Assembly (NCBI GenBank): GCA_003030745.1
Contig: PYVG01000007.1
Location: 1-50,460, forward strand
Direction: 5' to 3'
DNA length: 50,460 nt
Source of the DNA: Pseudidiomarina aestuarii
GTDB taxonomy: Bacteria; Pseudomonadota; Gammaproteobacteria; Enterobacterales; Alteromonadaceae
The notes below the pieces were generated by a model. That model was not told where the DNA came from and did not search any database. It saw only the letters and a program-made list of their open reading frames with translations. Below are positions 16,441 through 25,183 of the stretch, piece after piece; within the stretch, counting starts at the first letter, position 1; every line of letters begins with the position of its first letter. A program made the translations under genes and the position numbers.

Positions 16441-17724
16441 ATGAGCTTTACCAATCTCGATTTACCTGAAAGTATTTTAAGCGTTCTCAGCGAACAAGGT
16501 TACACAGAACCTACCCCCATACAACAACAAGCCATTCCCTCGATTCTTGCTGGCCGTGATGTCATGGCAGCTGCCCAAACGGGCACCGGGAAGACGGCTG
16601 GGTTCACGTTACCGTTGCTGACCAAATTAAAAGATGGCCCACGCGCTCGTAGTAATCATATTCGCGCGCTCATCATTACGCCAACCCGCGAGCTCGCAGC
16701 ACAAGTTGCTGATAGTGTCGCCACCTATGGTCGTAATCTAAAACTATCCTCTGCGGTCGTGTTTGGCGGCGTGGGTATCAATCCGCAAATGATGAAACTG
16801 CGCAAAGGCGTTGATATTCTGATTGCGACGCCAGGTCGTTTACTCGACTTGCATCAGCAAAATGCGGTCAAGTTTAATGATGTTGAAGTGTTAGTATTAG
16901 ATGAAGCCGATCGAATGCTCGATATGGGCTTTATTCATGACATCAAGCGCGTCCTGAAGCTGCTCCCAGCCAAACGCCAAAACTTGCTATTTTCAGCGAC
17001 ATTTTCTGACGACATCCGGGCACTAGCCAAAGGCTTAGTCAACGATCCAGTTGAAGTATCCGTTGCGCCTGCTAACAGCACCGCCGATAAGGTAGAACAG
17101 TCGCTGTATGGCGTCATCCAAGGTCAGAAAACCGCTCTACTCTGTCAATTATTGCGTGACCGTGGCACCCCGCAAGCACTGGTGTTTAGTCGCACGAAGC
17201 ACGGTGCAAATCGACTGGCTAAACAGTTAGAATCTAACGGTTTCCTTGCCGCAGCTATTCACGGCAATAAAAGCCAAGGCGCACGCACTAAAGCACTCGA
17301 TGATTTTAAACGTAATCGCATCAATGTACTGGTAGCAACGGATATCGCTGCACGCGGTATCGATATTGATCTGCTACCACTGGTTGTGAATTATGACTTG
17401 CCACATGTTGCTGAAGATTATGTGCACCGAATTGGCCGCACAGCACGAGCAGGCGCCAGTGGTCATGCGTTTTCTTTAGTGAGTCCTGAGGAAACCAAGC
17501 AGTTGCGTGGCATTGAGAAGTTGATTGGTCAAACAATTGAGCGTTTAGAAGCTCCGGGCTTCGCAGCAGTCGACTTGACCAAGCGGTCTCCTGCTGCGAC
17601 GAAACCGCAGGGGCGTCAACCGTCCAAGCGAACGAGCCGCTCTGCAGCCGGGAAACCTAGTGGAAATCGGTCGGGCCAGCCTGGCCGTCGTTCAACGGCC
17701 AAGCCAAACAATCGTCAAAGCTAA
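16441..17724 (+). CDS. rhlE: DEAD-box RNA helicase RhlE
   Basis: An ATP-dependent RNA helicase of the RhlE group, active on structured RNA in ribosome maturation and RNA decay. In its 427 residues, the helicase motifs appear in order: Q motif [11 protein letters not shown], Walker [42 protein letters not shown], then RecA domain 2 with [11 protein letters not shown] and [10 protein letters not shown]. From about residue 370 the tail is basic and low-complexity (K, R, S, Q, P), as expected for RhlE RNA-binding tails. It converges on glnS across a perfect hairpin. Confidence 0.93.
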   Translation: MSFTNLDLPESILSVLSEQGYTEPTPIQQQAIPSILAGRDVMAAAQTGTGKTAGFTLPLLTKLKDGPRARSNHIRALIITPTRELAAQVADSVATYGRNLKLSSAVVFGGVGINPQMMKLRKGVDILIATPGRLLDLHQQNAVKFNDVEVLVLDEADRMLDMGFIHDIKRVLKLLPAKRQNLLFSATFSDDIRALAKGLVNDPVEVSVAPANSTADKVEQSLYGVIQGQKTALLCQLLRDRGTPQALVFSRTKHGANRLAKQLESNGFLAAAIHGNKSQGARTKALDDFKRNRINVLVATDIAARGIDIDLLPLVVNYDLPHVAEDYVHRIGRTARAGASGHAFSLVSPEETKQLRGIEKLIGQTIERLEAPGFAAVDLTKRSPAATKPQGRQPSKRTSRSAAGKPSGNRSGQPGRRSTAKPNNRQS

Positions 17725-17736
17725 TACATCGAACGA

Positions 17737-17760
17737 GGTGACGCGTTAATTCGCGTCACC
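17737..17760. terminator. Perfect hairpin over the glnS stop codon, no U-tract
   Basis: GGTGACGCG (17737-17745) and CGCGTCACC (17752-17760) form a nine-pair stem with a six-base loop. The glnS stop codon (17746-17748) lies in the loop and the rhlE stop is 13 bases before the stem. No T-run follows on either strand. Confidence 0.5.
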
Positions 17761-19413
17761 TTCACTCCAGACGTCACGTAAGCCAACCGTCTGGTTAAAT
17801 ACCAGCGCTGTTGAGCTGCTATCCTTGCTATCCGCACAGAAATACCCGATCCGCTCAAACTGGTACGCTTGCTCCGCTTGAATATGCTGCAAGCTTGGCT
17901 CGGCATAACCATGACGCACCACTAATGACTGTGGGTTCAATGTACTAAAGAAATCGTCCTCAGCACCAGGGTTGGGCACTTGGAATAACCGGTCGTACAG
18001 ACGAAACTCTGCTGGTAACGCAGTTGCTGCCGCAACCCAATGAATAACGCCTTTTACTTTACGACCATCCGCGGGGTCTTTGCCCAAAGTATCTGCATCA
18101 TAGGTACAGTAAACTGTGGTTACATTTCCCTCAGCATCTTTGTCGCAACGTTCCGCTTTAATCACATACGCATTGCGTAAGCGCACTTCTTTACCGAGCA
18201 CTAATCGCTTGTACTTTTTATTCGCTTCTTCGCGGAAATCTTCCGCTTCGATATAGATTTCGCGACTAAACGGAAGCTCACGCACACCCATGCTTTCGTC
18301 ATTTGGATGATTCGGCGCGGCGATGGTTTCAGACTCACCGTCTGGGTAGTTTTCAATCACAATTTTGATCGGGTCGATCACAGCCATTGCGCGCGGTGCT
18401 TGATGGTTCAACTCGTCGCGAATACAGGCTTCGAGCATACTCATCTCAACTTGGTTATCCATCTTAGTGACACCAATACGATGGCAGAACTCGCGCACTG
18501 AACTCGGTGTATAACCACGGCGACGCATACCCGCAATCGTCGGCATCCGTGGATCATCCCAACCACTCACTTTGCCCTCTTCCACCAGCAAATGCAGCTT
18601 ACGCTTACTCATTACGGTGTATTGCAAATTGAGGCGAGAAAATTCGATTTGTTGTGGGTGACAATCAATGCTGATGTTATCTAACACCCAATCGTACAAC
18701 CGACGGTTGTCCTGGAATTCGAGCGTACACAACGAGTGAGTGATGCCCTCAATGGCATCCGAGATGCAGTGCGTGAAATCGTACATTGGATACACGCACC
18801 ACTTGTCACCGGTTTGATGATGATGAACAAAGCGAACGCGATAAATGACTGGATCTCGCAACACCATAAATGGGGATGCCATATCGATTTTAGCGCGCAA
18901 GCAGACTTCACCGTCTTTGTATTTGCCGGCAGTCATATCTGCAAAAATCTGCAGATTTTCAGCCACACTGGTGTCTCGATACGGACTATTCACACCCGGC
19001 TCTTTCAAGGTGCCGCGCATTTCCCGCATTTTCTCTTGTGAGCTAAAGTCTGCGTAGGCTAGGCCTTTCTCGATAAGCTCCACAGCGTAACCATGCAACT
19101 GATCAAAATAATCTGAAGAATACTTTGGCTTACCTTCCCAATCGTACCCCAACCAGCGCACGTCCTCTTGGATCGAGTTAACGAAATCAACCTTTTCTTT
19201 CAACGGGTTGGTGTCATCAAACCGCAGATTACAGGTGCCTTGGTAGTCTTCCGCGATGCCGAAATTCAGGACAATCGACTTAGCATGACCAATATGTAAA
19301 AAACCATTTGGCTCAGGCGGAAAACGAGTATGCACCTGCTGGTGTTTACCGCTGGCTAAGTCTGCATCAATGATATGCCGGATAAAATTACTACGGGGCG
19401 CGTCTGCTGCCAT
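17746..19413 (-). CDS. glnS: Glutaminyl-tRNA synthetase
   Basis: Charges tRNA-Gln with glutamine (class I synthetase). The 555 residues match the E. coli enzyme (554) throughout. The HIGH motif is at residues 40-43 (FLHIGHAKS), the KMSKS equivalent is VMSKRK, and [10 protein letters not shown] and [18 protein letters not shown] are conserved. The start ([16 protein letters not shown]) has GGAG eleven bases upstream. It converges on rhlE and follows the pxp operon on the same strand with a 124-base gap that holds a weak promoter candidate, so it is probably transcribed independently. Confidence 0.97.
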   Translation of the reverse strand: MAADAPRSNFIRHIIDADLASGKHQQVHTRFPPEPNGFLHIGHAKSIVLNFGIAEDYQGTCNLRFDDTNPLKEKVDFVNSIQEDVRWLGYDWEGKPKYSSDYFDQLHGYAVELIEKGLAYADFSSQEKMREMRGTLKEPGVNSPYRDTSVAENLQIFADMTAGKYKDGEVCLRAKIDMASPFMVLRDPVIYRVRFVHHHQTGDKWCVYPMYDFTHCISDAIEGITHSLCTLEFQDNRRLYDWVLDNISIDCHPQQIEFSRLNLQYTVMSKRKLHLLVEEGKVSGWDDPRMPTIAGMRRRGYTPSSVREFCHRIGVTKMDNQVEMSMLEACIRDELNHQAPRAMAVIDPIKIVIENYPDGESETIAAPNHPNDESMGVRELPFSREIYIEAEDFREEANKKYKRLVLGKEVRLRNAYVIKAERCDKDAEGNVTTVYCTYDADTLGKDPADGRKVKGVIHWVAAATALPAEFRLYDRLFQVPNPGAEDDFFSTLNPQSLVVRHGYAEPSLQHIQAEQAYQFERIGYFCADSKDSSSTALVFNQTVGLRDVWSEGDAN

Positions 19414-19459
19414 GAATGCGTTAACTCCACATGGGTCGTTGGTTCAAAAAAGAGTCGCT

Positions 19460-19488
19460 ATGATCGCAGTTTATTGCCGCACTGGCAA
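19460..19488 (-). promoter_or_regulatory. Weak promoter candidate for glnS
   Basis: TTGCCA (19488-19483) and GATCAT (19465-19460) are 17 bases apart on the minus strand, about 47 bases before the glnS start. Confidence 0.3.
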
Positions 19489-19537
19489 GGGTTTGGGGTG
19501 GTACGGGCAAACTTATCAAATGGTGTCTTGGCAAGAA

Positions 19538-20491
19538 CTATGATGAGCCAAAAAACCGTTGGTACTGGCGCCATTCGTTTTGTGCTGCAGTCAATGAAAC
19601 GAGGTTAAAAACTACTTCAGTACCTGCCGTCGCCTGACCGAGTAGGCAGCGAGAACGCCAGGTTACCGTGCCTATTTTTGGATATCCGCCCAGAGTTTGA
19701 CGATCGACCAACATGATAATAGGTTGACCATCCGGTGGAATCTGAATGGCGCCCACAGGCAACGGTTCAGAGAGAATTTGGTCATGCTCCCAGCTGAGTG
19801 ATTGTGGTCCTTGTAAACGCATTCCCATACGGTCTTGGGCTGCGGTGACTTGATAGGTTTGCGAGAAAAACTGCTCGCGAACTTGCTGCGAAAAACGCTC
19901 ATACTGCCCGGCCGCTACTACGTCAATGATCAGTGGTTTGCTAGCGGATTGCGGTTGCAATAAATCGGTCCGTGGCCGCCGCGGTAACAATGCTGGTGCT
20001 GAGATAACAGGAGCAGACACAGCATCACCTGCCAACAAAGAACTACCATCGCCGCGTAAACCACCCAAGCGGTCGCGCTTCACGGTGGCAACGCTACCGA
20101 GCACTGCTTCAGCGTGAAATCCGCCACGCACTGCCAAATAGCTTCTCACTCCGTGCGGCGCAGCAGCAATGGTCAAGACATCCCCCGCCTCCACATCGAA
20201 TACTAGCCAGGTAGGTAACCGGCGACCATTCAGTGCCACCTGCATCGGTGCGCCGCAGACGACCATTTGCGCTCTGCGCAGCACAGTCGCCTCGAAACCA
20301 CCCAGTGTTATCTCGATTTGTGCGGCATCAACTGGATTATCGAGGAGCTTGTTAGCCCACAAAAACGCATATTCATCGACGGGTCCTCCGGAGGTGATTC
20401 CAGAGGCAAGATAACCACTGCGACCGCGATCTTGGAGGGTCGCCAGTAGCCCCGGTTGCTTAATTTCTAAGACTGGAGAAATCTTAGCCAT
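19538..20491 (-). CDS. pxpC: 5-oxoprolinase subunit C (carboxyltransferase-like)
   Basis: Part of the ATP-dependent PxpABC complex that opens 5-oxoproline (pyroglutamate) to glutamate in the cytosol. The 317 residues carry the biotin-carboxylase-related AHS2 fold: PGLLATLQDRGRSGYLASGI and GGPVDEYAFLWANKLLDN near the start, AVRGGFHAEAVLGSVATVKRDRLGG in the middle, and QDRMGMRLQGP and LVDRQTLGGYPKIGTV near the end, all PxpC hallmarks. The ATG overlaps the last eight bases of pxpB. It is the last gene of a six-gene unit. Confidence 0.93.
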   Translation of the reverse strand: MAKISPVLEIKQPGLLATLQDRGRSGYLASGITSGGPVDEYAFLWANKLLDNPVDAAQIEITLGGFEATVLRRAQMVVCGAPMQVALNGRRLPTWLVFDVEAGDVLTIAAAPHGVRSYLAVRGGFHAEAVLGSVATVKRDRLGGLRGDGSSLLAGDAVSAPVISAPALLPRRPRTDLLQPQSASKPLIIDVVAAGQYERFSQQVREQFFSQTYQVTAAQDRMGMRLQGPQSLSWEHDQILSEPLPVGAIQIPPDGQPIIMLVDRQTLGGYPKIGTVTWRSRCLLGQATAGTEVVFNLVSLTAAQNEWRQYQRFFGSS

Positions 20492-21179
20492 GACCTACTT
20501 CTTGTCTGAGTCGGTTGAATGTCTTTAAGTCAATCGCGACAAAACGCACTTTATCGCCAGCCTTCAGTTGCGGAAGCGCCACAACTTGCCCAATCAGATT
20601 CCACCCACCCGGAGATTCCGTAGGATAGACAGAAGTCTGTTGATTGGCGATAGCGACGCTCAAAGCCGGAACCTTTTGCCGCGGTGTCTTTAGTCGCGGA
20701 CAGCGAATGGCTGTCGGAACATCACCTAAATAGGCAAAGCCTGGAGCAAAACCTAACGCATACACATGGTACTGGGGTTGTTGATGCTGAGTGATAACCT
20801 CGTCAACCGTTAATCCAGCATGTTGGGCAACACGCTCGAGATCAGGCGCAACCGCGAGGTCATAACACACCTGTATTGAGTGCTCCGTGCCTGAACTGAC
20901 AGTAGTTTGGGAGTCTTGTTGGTACCAATCCGATGGCGGCTGAATACGAGCCACAAAGGTCGCCTCGTCCACATTCATCGCATCATAGTAAATCAGTAAA
21001 CTGGCGTAACTCGGCACGACTTCAACAATGCAATCATGATGCTGATCGAGCAGCCAGCCCGCCAAGGCATGCAGTTGCTCGTTACAGTCAATGGATAATG
21101 GCGAATTCCCCTGTTCATCCACGAGACTCAACATCACCGCGTTTTCCGCCGCGGTAGACATTTGGATGCGCGTTGACAT
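20484..21179 (-). CDS. pxpB: 5-oxoprolinase subunit B
   Basis: Second subunit of PxpABC (AHS1/KipI-like fold). The 231 residues contain YHVYALGFAPGFAYLGDVP, CPRLKTPRQKVPALSVAIAN and YPTESPGGWNLIGQV, the conserved PxpB core. The ATG at 21179 overlaps the pxpA stop (TGATG), which favours it over the GTG one codon upstream. The 3' end overlaps pxpC by eight bases, consistent with stoichiometric, coupled translation of the two subunits. Confidence 0.93.
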   Translation of the reverse strand: MSTRIQMSTAAENAVMLSLVDEQGNSPLSIDCNEQLHALAGWLLDQHHDCIVEVVPSYASLLIYYDAMNVDEATFVARIQPPSDWYQQDSQTTVSSGTEHSIQVCYDLAVAPDLERVAQHAGLTVDEVITQHQQPQYHVYALGFAPGFAYLGDVPTAIRCPRLKTPRQKVPALSVAIANQQTSVYPTESPGGWNLIGQVVALPQLKAGDKVRFVAIDLKTFNRLRQEVGHG

Positions 21180-21940
21180 CACACTGCCGAGCCCTGAATC
21201 CGTTCCAGCGACTGTCGTATGGCCGCTACCGTCGCTACCGCCGCCGGATTATCACCATGCACGCAGAGGGTATCGGCGCGGATCATTAAGGGCTCTCCTT
21301 CGACCGTGGTGATCGATTCGCCTCGTGCAAAGCGTTCCGCTTGGGTGATAATTGCCGTTTGGTTATCCAACACGGCATCTGCATAGTCACGTGAGCGCAG
21401 CCGACCATCCTCGGTGTATCGACGGTCCGCAAACGCCTCAAACCAAAGTGGAACTTGATAACACTCCGCGATATCAGCATAGGGCTGTTGATCGATAGTC
21501 GCTAAAGTCATTAGCTTTAGGGGTTCAGGCCGCCAGCGATTCTCTGCCGCAACAACCGCGACAACCTGTTCAAATAGCTCTAAATTGGCCTGCATGTCGT
21601 TATACAAAGCGCCATGTGGCTTCACATACTGAAGCACCGTATGCTGTGCCATACACAACCGATCAATACTGCCAATTTGTGCATGCAATACGGCGCTTAA
21701 CTGTTGATCCGAGAGCACCATAGACTTACGTCCAAAGTTTTCACGATCAGGATAGGAAGGATGAGCACCAATGGTGACACCAAAATGGCGTGCTAACTCA
21801 ATGGTTGCGGCCATCGTTGGCGCACTGCCCGCATGATAACCGCAGGCAATATTCGCCAAATCGATATAGGGAAATACCTCTTGATCACTGGCCACTAATG
21901 CTAAATCTTGGCTTTCACCGACATCGCAATTTAACAGCAT
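21179..21940 (-). CDS. pxpA: 5-oxoprolinase subunit A (LamB/YcsF family)
   Basis: TIM-barrel-like subunit of the 5-oxoprolinase complex, thought to perform the ATP-dependent ring opening with PxpB and PxpC. The 253 residues begin MLLNCDVGESQDLALVASDQ and show IDLANIACGYHAGSAPTM, TIGAHPSYPDRENFGRK, YVKPHGALYNDM and CVHGDNPAAV, the conserved segments of the family. It starts six bases after the 142-residue membrane protein gene and runs into pxpB. Order A-B-C in one operon is widespread; the three membrane genes in front are not something I recognise. Confidence 0.94.
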   Translation of the reverse strand: MLLNCDVGESQDLALVASDQEVFPYIDLANIACGYHAGSAPTMAATIELARHFGVTIGAHPSYPDRENFGRKSMVLSDQQLSAVLHAQIGSIDRLCMAQHTVLQYVKPHGALYNDMQANLELFEQVVAVVAAENRWRPEPLKLMTLATIDQQPYADIAECYQVPLWFEAFADRRYTEDGRLRSRDYADAVLDNQTAIITQAERFARGESITTVEGEPLMIRADTLCVHGDNPAAVATVAAIRQSLERIQGSAV

Positions 21941-21946
21941 CTATAC

Positions 21947-22375
21947 TTACTCTTGGGGTGATTTAGCCGACTTTTTATCAGCCTTACCCTTATTATTTTG
22001 TGCTTTAGCTGCTGCAAACCGCGCATAGCCATAGACGAATAGATACAGACCTAAACCCATACTCGCCAACTGCAAAGGCGGTAACATCAATCCGGCTATT
22101 TGATGCGCGCCGAAAACAGCCGCAGCGCCCGTTAAGCCCATAGTGATTACACAGCCAGCAATATAGGTGAGTGGTACTAACCAACTGTCGAAAATACGCA
22201 CGCCAATTAACGTTACCAAAGCCCCCAGAATCAGACCCCAGGCGACTGGAACTCCCAGTTGATACCAGCCTAGCCCATAATCAATAATAACGGCTGTTAA
22301 TTGCGCCTGCGTGGCGTTGTAGAACAATAACCCGACCAATCCGGCCAAAATAACTAATCGTAATTGCAGCGACAT
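21947..22375 (-). CDS. Four-helix membrane protein in the pxp operon, unknown family
   Basis: A 142-residue protein with about four hydrophobic helices: LRLVILAGLVGLLFYNA, LGVPVAWGLILGALVTLIGV, SWLVPLTYIAGCVITMGLTGAAAVF and QLASMGLGLYLFVYGYAR. It ends in a lysine-rich cytosolic tail (about residues 120-142: KAQNNKGKADKKSAKSPQE). I do not recognise the family. The start at 22375 follows GGTGGG and avoids overlap with the upstream gene. Its stop is six bases before pxpA, so it belongs to the 5-oxoprolinase transcript. It could support substrate uptake or anchor the complex; neither is shown. Confidence 0.7.
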   Translation of the reverse strand: MSLQLRLVILAGLVGLLFYNATQAQLTAVIIDYGLGWYQLGVPVAWGLILGALVTLIGVRIFDSWLVPLTYIAGCVITMGLTGAAAVFGAHQIAGLMLPPLQLASMGLGLYLFVYGYARFAAAKAQNNKGKADKKSAKSPQE

Positions 22376-22400
22376 AGACTGTCCCACCGTCTCTCTTAGA

Positions 22401-22685
22401 TTAATTGAGTAGCCACGCACTCAGCGCTACGACAATAATAATGATAGGTAACCAGAGTATCGGCGATTGCGCCAATGTAATGGGCTTGGTTTCTTCACGT
22501 TCCGCATTGGCATCAACCGGCGCACTCGGTTGACGAATCAGCCAGACCGTTCCCGCTATCAATAAACCGACACCAACATTACGCCATACACCAGAATCAT
22601 CGCCAGCAGGTGTCAATACTGCCAACAAGAGTCCCGCAATAATCAGAGCTATAGCCCCTAAACGTTTTACAATACTACTGTTCAT
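22401..22685 (-). CDS. Small three-helix membrane protein in the pxp operon
   Basis: A 94-residue protein with hydrophobic helices LGAIALIIAGLLLAVLTPA, VGVGLLIAGTVWLI and, at the C-terminus, ILWLPIIIIVVALSAWLLN. A polar, acidic loop (about residues 52-73) separates the second and third. Family not recognised. Its first 11 bases overlap the end of the 59-residue gene upstream in another frame, and 25 bases separate it from the 142-residue gene downstream. Tight packing implies cotranscription with pxpABC. Confidence 0.65.
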   Translation of the reverse strand: MNSSIVKRLGAIALIIAGLLLAVLTPAGDDSGVWRNVGVGLLIAGTVWLIRQPSAPVDANAEREETKPITLAQSPILWLPIIIIVVALSAWLLN

Positions 22686-22854
22686 GGTTATTGATTTTTC
22701 CTTGTTTAGCGGTTTTACGCCAGTTTATAAAAAAGACCAACCAACCCGCGAACATCAAAACGATGCCGATGATAATGGTCACCCAGTTCTGCTCCCAGAC
22801 GCCACTTAATAACGCCGCAAAACCGATTGCAACGACAAGTAATGGAATAAGCAT
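22675..22854 (-). CDS. 59-residue two-helix membrane protein, first gene of the pxp operon
   Basis: The ATG at 22854 opens a 59-residue frame: MLIPLLVVAIGFAALLSGVW, then EQNWVTIIIGIVLMFAGWLV and FFINWRKTAKQGKINNHEQ. It encodes two hydrophobic helices and a basic tail. GAGG lies about eight bases before the ATG, and the stop (22677-22675) lies inside the next gene, an overlap typical of coupled genes. I do not recognise the family. The 161 bases upstream are shared with the divergent pirin gene; no promoter there is clear enough to call. Confidence 0.65.
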   Translation of the reverse strand: MLIPLLVVAIGFAALLSGVWEQNWVTIIIGIVLMFAGWLVFFINWRKTAKQGKINNHEQ

Positions 22855-23015
22855 ACCGATACCCTCGCGTTGAATTTCCTACACATTACCGAATTCGTGG
22901 CTACGAAGAAAGTGCCGCAGCGCCCTATTCGACTATTGTCGCGCTCAATGCCATACTAATTCGCAGGAACTTAGGTCAGAACAAAAGATTAGATACCAGA
23001 TACCGAGAGTCCAGT

Positions 23016-23957
23016 ATGAGCCGAACGCCCGATGACAATACCCCAGAAACGTGTGAATCCGAGCATCGACAACTCGACAGCCGAGTGTTGGTCGCCAAAC
23101 CACGGCCGTTAACGCCGGCCTTAACTGTCTATCGGATCCTCCCACAGAAACAATTACGCATGGTAGGTCCGTGGTGTTTCCTCGATCATTTTGGTCCAGT
23201 TGCTAAAGCAGACTACCAACAATTCGATGTCGCACCACATCCACATATAGGCCTGCAAACCATCACCTGGTTATTCTCGGGGCAATTGGTTCATCAAGAT
23301 AGTTTAGGGTATGAACAACCCTTGCGCAGTGGGCAATTGAACTTAATGACCAGTGGCGAAGGCATTAGCCATGCCGAAATTGCGGATGCACAGCTCAGTG
23401 ACCCCTTGCATGGTTTGCAGCTCTGGTCCGCATTGCCACCACTGCACGAACGCACCGAACCGCGTTTTGACCATTATCGGCAAGTACCACAGTTTACCAT
23501 CGGCGATTGCACTGCCACCTTACTAGTCGGCGAATACCGCCAGCAAGGTCAACATTATCAATCGCCTGCACTGACGTTTCATCCTTCGCTGGCGCTGATT
23601 ATCAGCACTGCCCGAGCCACCGCTACCGACCTTCATCTCCAGGCCGAGTTTGAATATTGTATTTACGTCTGTCGCGGTCGATTAGACTGCGCAGGAACTA
23701 CGGTGCGTCAGCATGAAGTCATTCAGCTCGGTGCGAAGCGTTCAGAACTGGCTATCGAACTCAGTGCCGATACCACACTCATGGTATTGGGCGGTGAGGC
23801 TTTTGAATTGCCCGTAAAAATGTGGTGGAACTTCGTCAGTAGTGATTTGGAGCGGGTAAAACAAGCGCAGCGCGACTGGAATGACGGGCATCCACGTTTT
23901 GGTGAGGTCGCACATTATCAAGGCGAGCGTTTGCTGGCTCCGGAGTATCCGCAATGA
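23016..23957 (+). CDS. Pirin family bicupin protein
   Basis: A cytosolic bicupin of 313 residues. Pirins bind one metal in the N-terminal cupin; some act as quercetin 2,3-dioxygenases, others as redox-sensing regulators. The metal motifs are APHPHIGLQTITWLFSGQLVH (two histidines) and MTSGEGISHAEI (His and Glu), and GPWCFLDHFGP is the usual preceding signature. The second cupin starts near residue 165 (FTIGDCTATLLVGEY). The last four bases overlap the next gene (ATGA). The N-terminal 20 residues are acidic and not conserved; GAGAG upstream supports the chosen ATG. Confidence 0.88.
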   Translation: MSRTPDDNTPETCESEHRQLDSRVLVAKPRPLTPALTVYRILPQKQLRMVGPWCFLDHFGPVAKADYQQFDVAPHPHIGLQTITWLFSGQLVHQDSLGYEQPLRSGQLNLMTSGEGISHAEIADAQLSDPLHGLQLWSALPPLHERTEPRFDHYRQVPQFTIGDCTATLLVGEYRQQGQHYQSPALTFHPSLALIISTARATATDLHLQAEFEYCIYVCRGRLDCAGTTVRQHEVIQLGAKRSELAIELSADTTLMVLGGEAFELPVKMWWNFVSSDLERVKQAQRDWNDGHPRFGEVAHYQGERLLAPEYPQ

Positions 23958-24421
23958 TTGCAGCGTTTGTAAGAATGACACGTCGACTCGGACTCTGGTT
24001 TTTGGCCGCAGGTATTACCGTAGCCATTATTTTTATTTCGGTATTTATTTATAAGTACACTGTGTTTGAGCCCGATCCACCGCCTCTAGCCGCATGCGAA
24101 TCCTTACAAGTGGTGTTGACCGCTAACAATGGTGCCGAAGTACAGTTGCATGAGTGCAAACGCGGAGATGATAGCTGGCAAGGCTATGAGGTTTGGCTTC
24201 ATGAACCACACAACCAGTATTGGCAACGCTTGCTCACAGCTGAATTAGACGGTTGTATGACCCTTGGCTTGGCAGACAATGGCGCGTTAGAGGTGTTTCA
24301 TAGCGCTGGCCGTGGGCATTTGAACGTAGCTCGAAGTTCTGTCATTTATCGTGATGTCGACGGCAATCCACATACGTTGAGTATCAATACCGAACGTGTT
24401 GTGGACTGCCCTCTCGATTAA
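23954..24421 (+). CDS. Membrane-anchored protein of unknown function, coupled to pirin
   Basis: A 155-residue protein with a single N-terminal hydrophobic helix (LGLWFLAAGITVAIIFISVFIYKY) followed by an exported or periplasmic domain of about 115 residues with four cysteines (in LAACES, HECKRG, DGCMTL and the C-terminal VDCPLD) that could form two disulfides. I do not recognise a family. The start codon overlaps the pirin stop (ATGA), so it is translationally coupled to pirin. It converges on the SDR gene with three bases between the stops. Confidence 0.65.
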   Translation: MIAAFVRMTRRLGLWFLAAGITVAIIFISVFIYKYTVFEPDPPPLAACESLQVVLTANNGAEVQLHECKRGDDSWQGYEVWLHEPHNQYWQRLLTAELDGCMTLGLADNGALEVFHSAGRGHLNVARSSVIYRDVDGNPHTLSINTERVVDCPLD

Positions 24422-24424
24422 AAA

Positions 24425-25180
24425 TCAGCCAAGTTTCATCACAATCTTGAGTGGTAGGCGTTTCATTAAAAAGGCTACCAAAGTCCAAGGCCAACCCGGG
24501 ACATAGGCTTGTACTGGCTCTTTCTCAATGGCCTTAACCAGAGCCTTACAGCCAGTCTCGGTATCCACCATAAAAGGTGTGTTTTTCACCTTTTCATTAA
24601 TTTCAGAGCGAATAAAGCCTGGCAATATGGTACTGGTTTTAATCTTCGAGCGAGACCGAATCAAGTCCGCTCGAATCCCCTCTGTCAGCGCCGACAAACC
24701 GGCTTTAGTCGCGGCATAAACAGTCATTGCGCGCGGCATCCCGCGAAGTGCAGAAATAGAACTCACCGTCACTAAATGGCCATCCCCTTGTTCACGAAAG
24801 ATTTCGAGAGCGGCTTCACATTGTGCAACAGCAGCAACAAAATTAGTTTGCGCCGTTTGTACGTTGGCGTGGAAATAACCGGTACCTAAAGACGCACCCT
24901 TACCCATTCCAGCGTTGACGATAACACGATCGATACTACCAAATTCCTCGCGAAAGGCTTTGAACACGCTAAAAACCTGATCGTGATCATTCACATCTAA
25001 CGCTTTCACCGACACGCGGGTTTGCGGGTAATCCGCTTCAAGTTCTGTTTTCAGTGCTTCCAGACGGTCGGTGCGACGCGCACACAATGCTAAATTGCGG
25101 CCGAGCTTTGCAAACTCACGCGCCATGCCCTCGCCCAGTCCAGAGCTTGCACCGGTAATAATTATTGTTTGACGTACCAT
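24425..25180 (-). CDS. Short-chain dehydrogenase/reductase, third gene of the ACAD-kinase operon
   Basis: A classical SDR of 251 residues. TGASSGLGEG (residues 9-18) is the nucleotide-binding glycine motif, VIVNAG the NAG structural motif, and Ser in TVSSISA with YAATK the catalytic Ser-Tyr-Lys set. Arginines in LCARRTDR after strand 2 suggest NADP(H). The C-terminus (WPWTLVAFLMKRLPLKIVMKLG) is hydrophobic and may associate with the membrane. The start follows AAGGAT, three bases after the kinase stop. By context it may interconvert 4-oxo- and 4-hydroxyacyl substrates; this is inference. Confidence 0.82.
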   Translation of the reverse strand: MVRQTIIITGASSGLGEGMAREFAKLGRNLALCARRTDRLEALKTELEADYPQTRVSVKALDVNDHDQVFSVFKAFREEFGSIDRVIVNAGMGKGASLGTGYFHANVQTAQTNFVAAVAQCEAALEIFREQGDGHLVTVSSISALRGMPRAMTVYAATKAGLSALTEGIRADLIRSRSKIKTSTILPGFIRSEINEKVKNTPFMVDTETGCKALVKAIEKEPVQAYVPGWPWTLVAFLMKRLPLKIVMKLG

Positions 25181-25183
25181 GCT

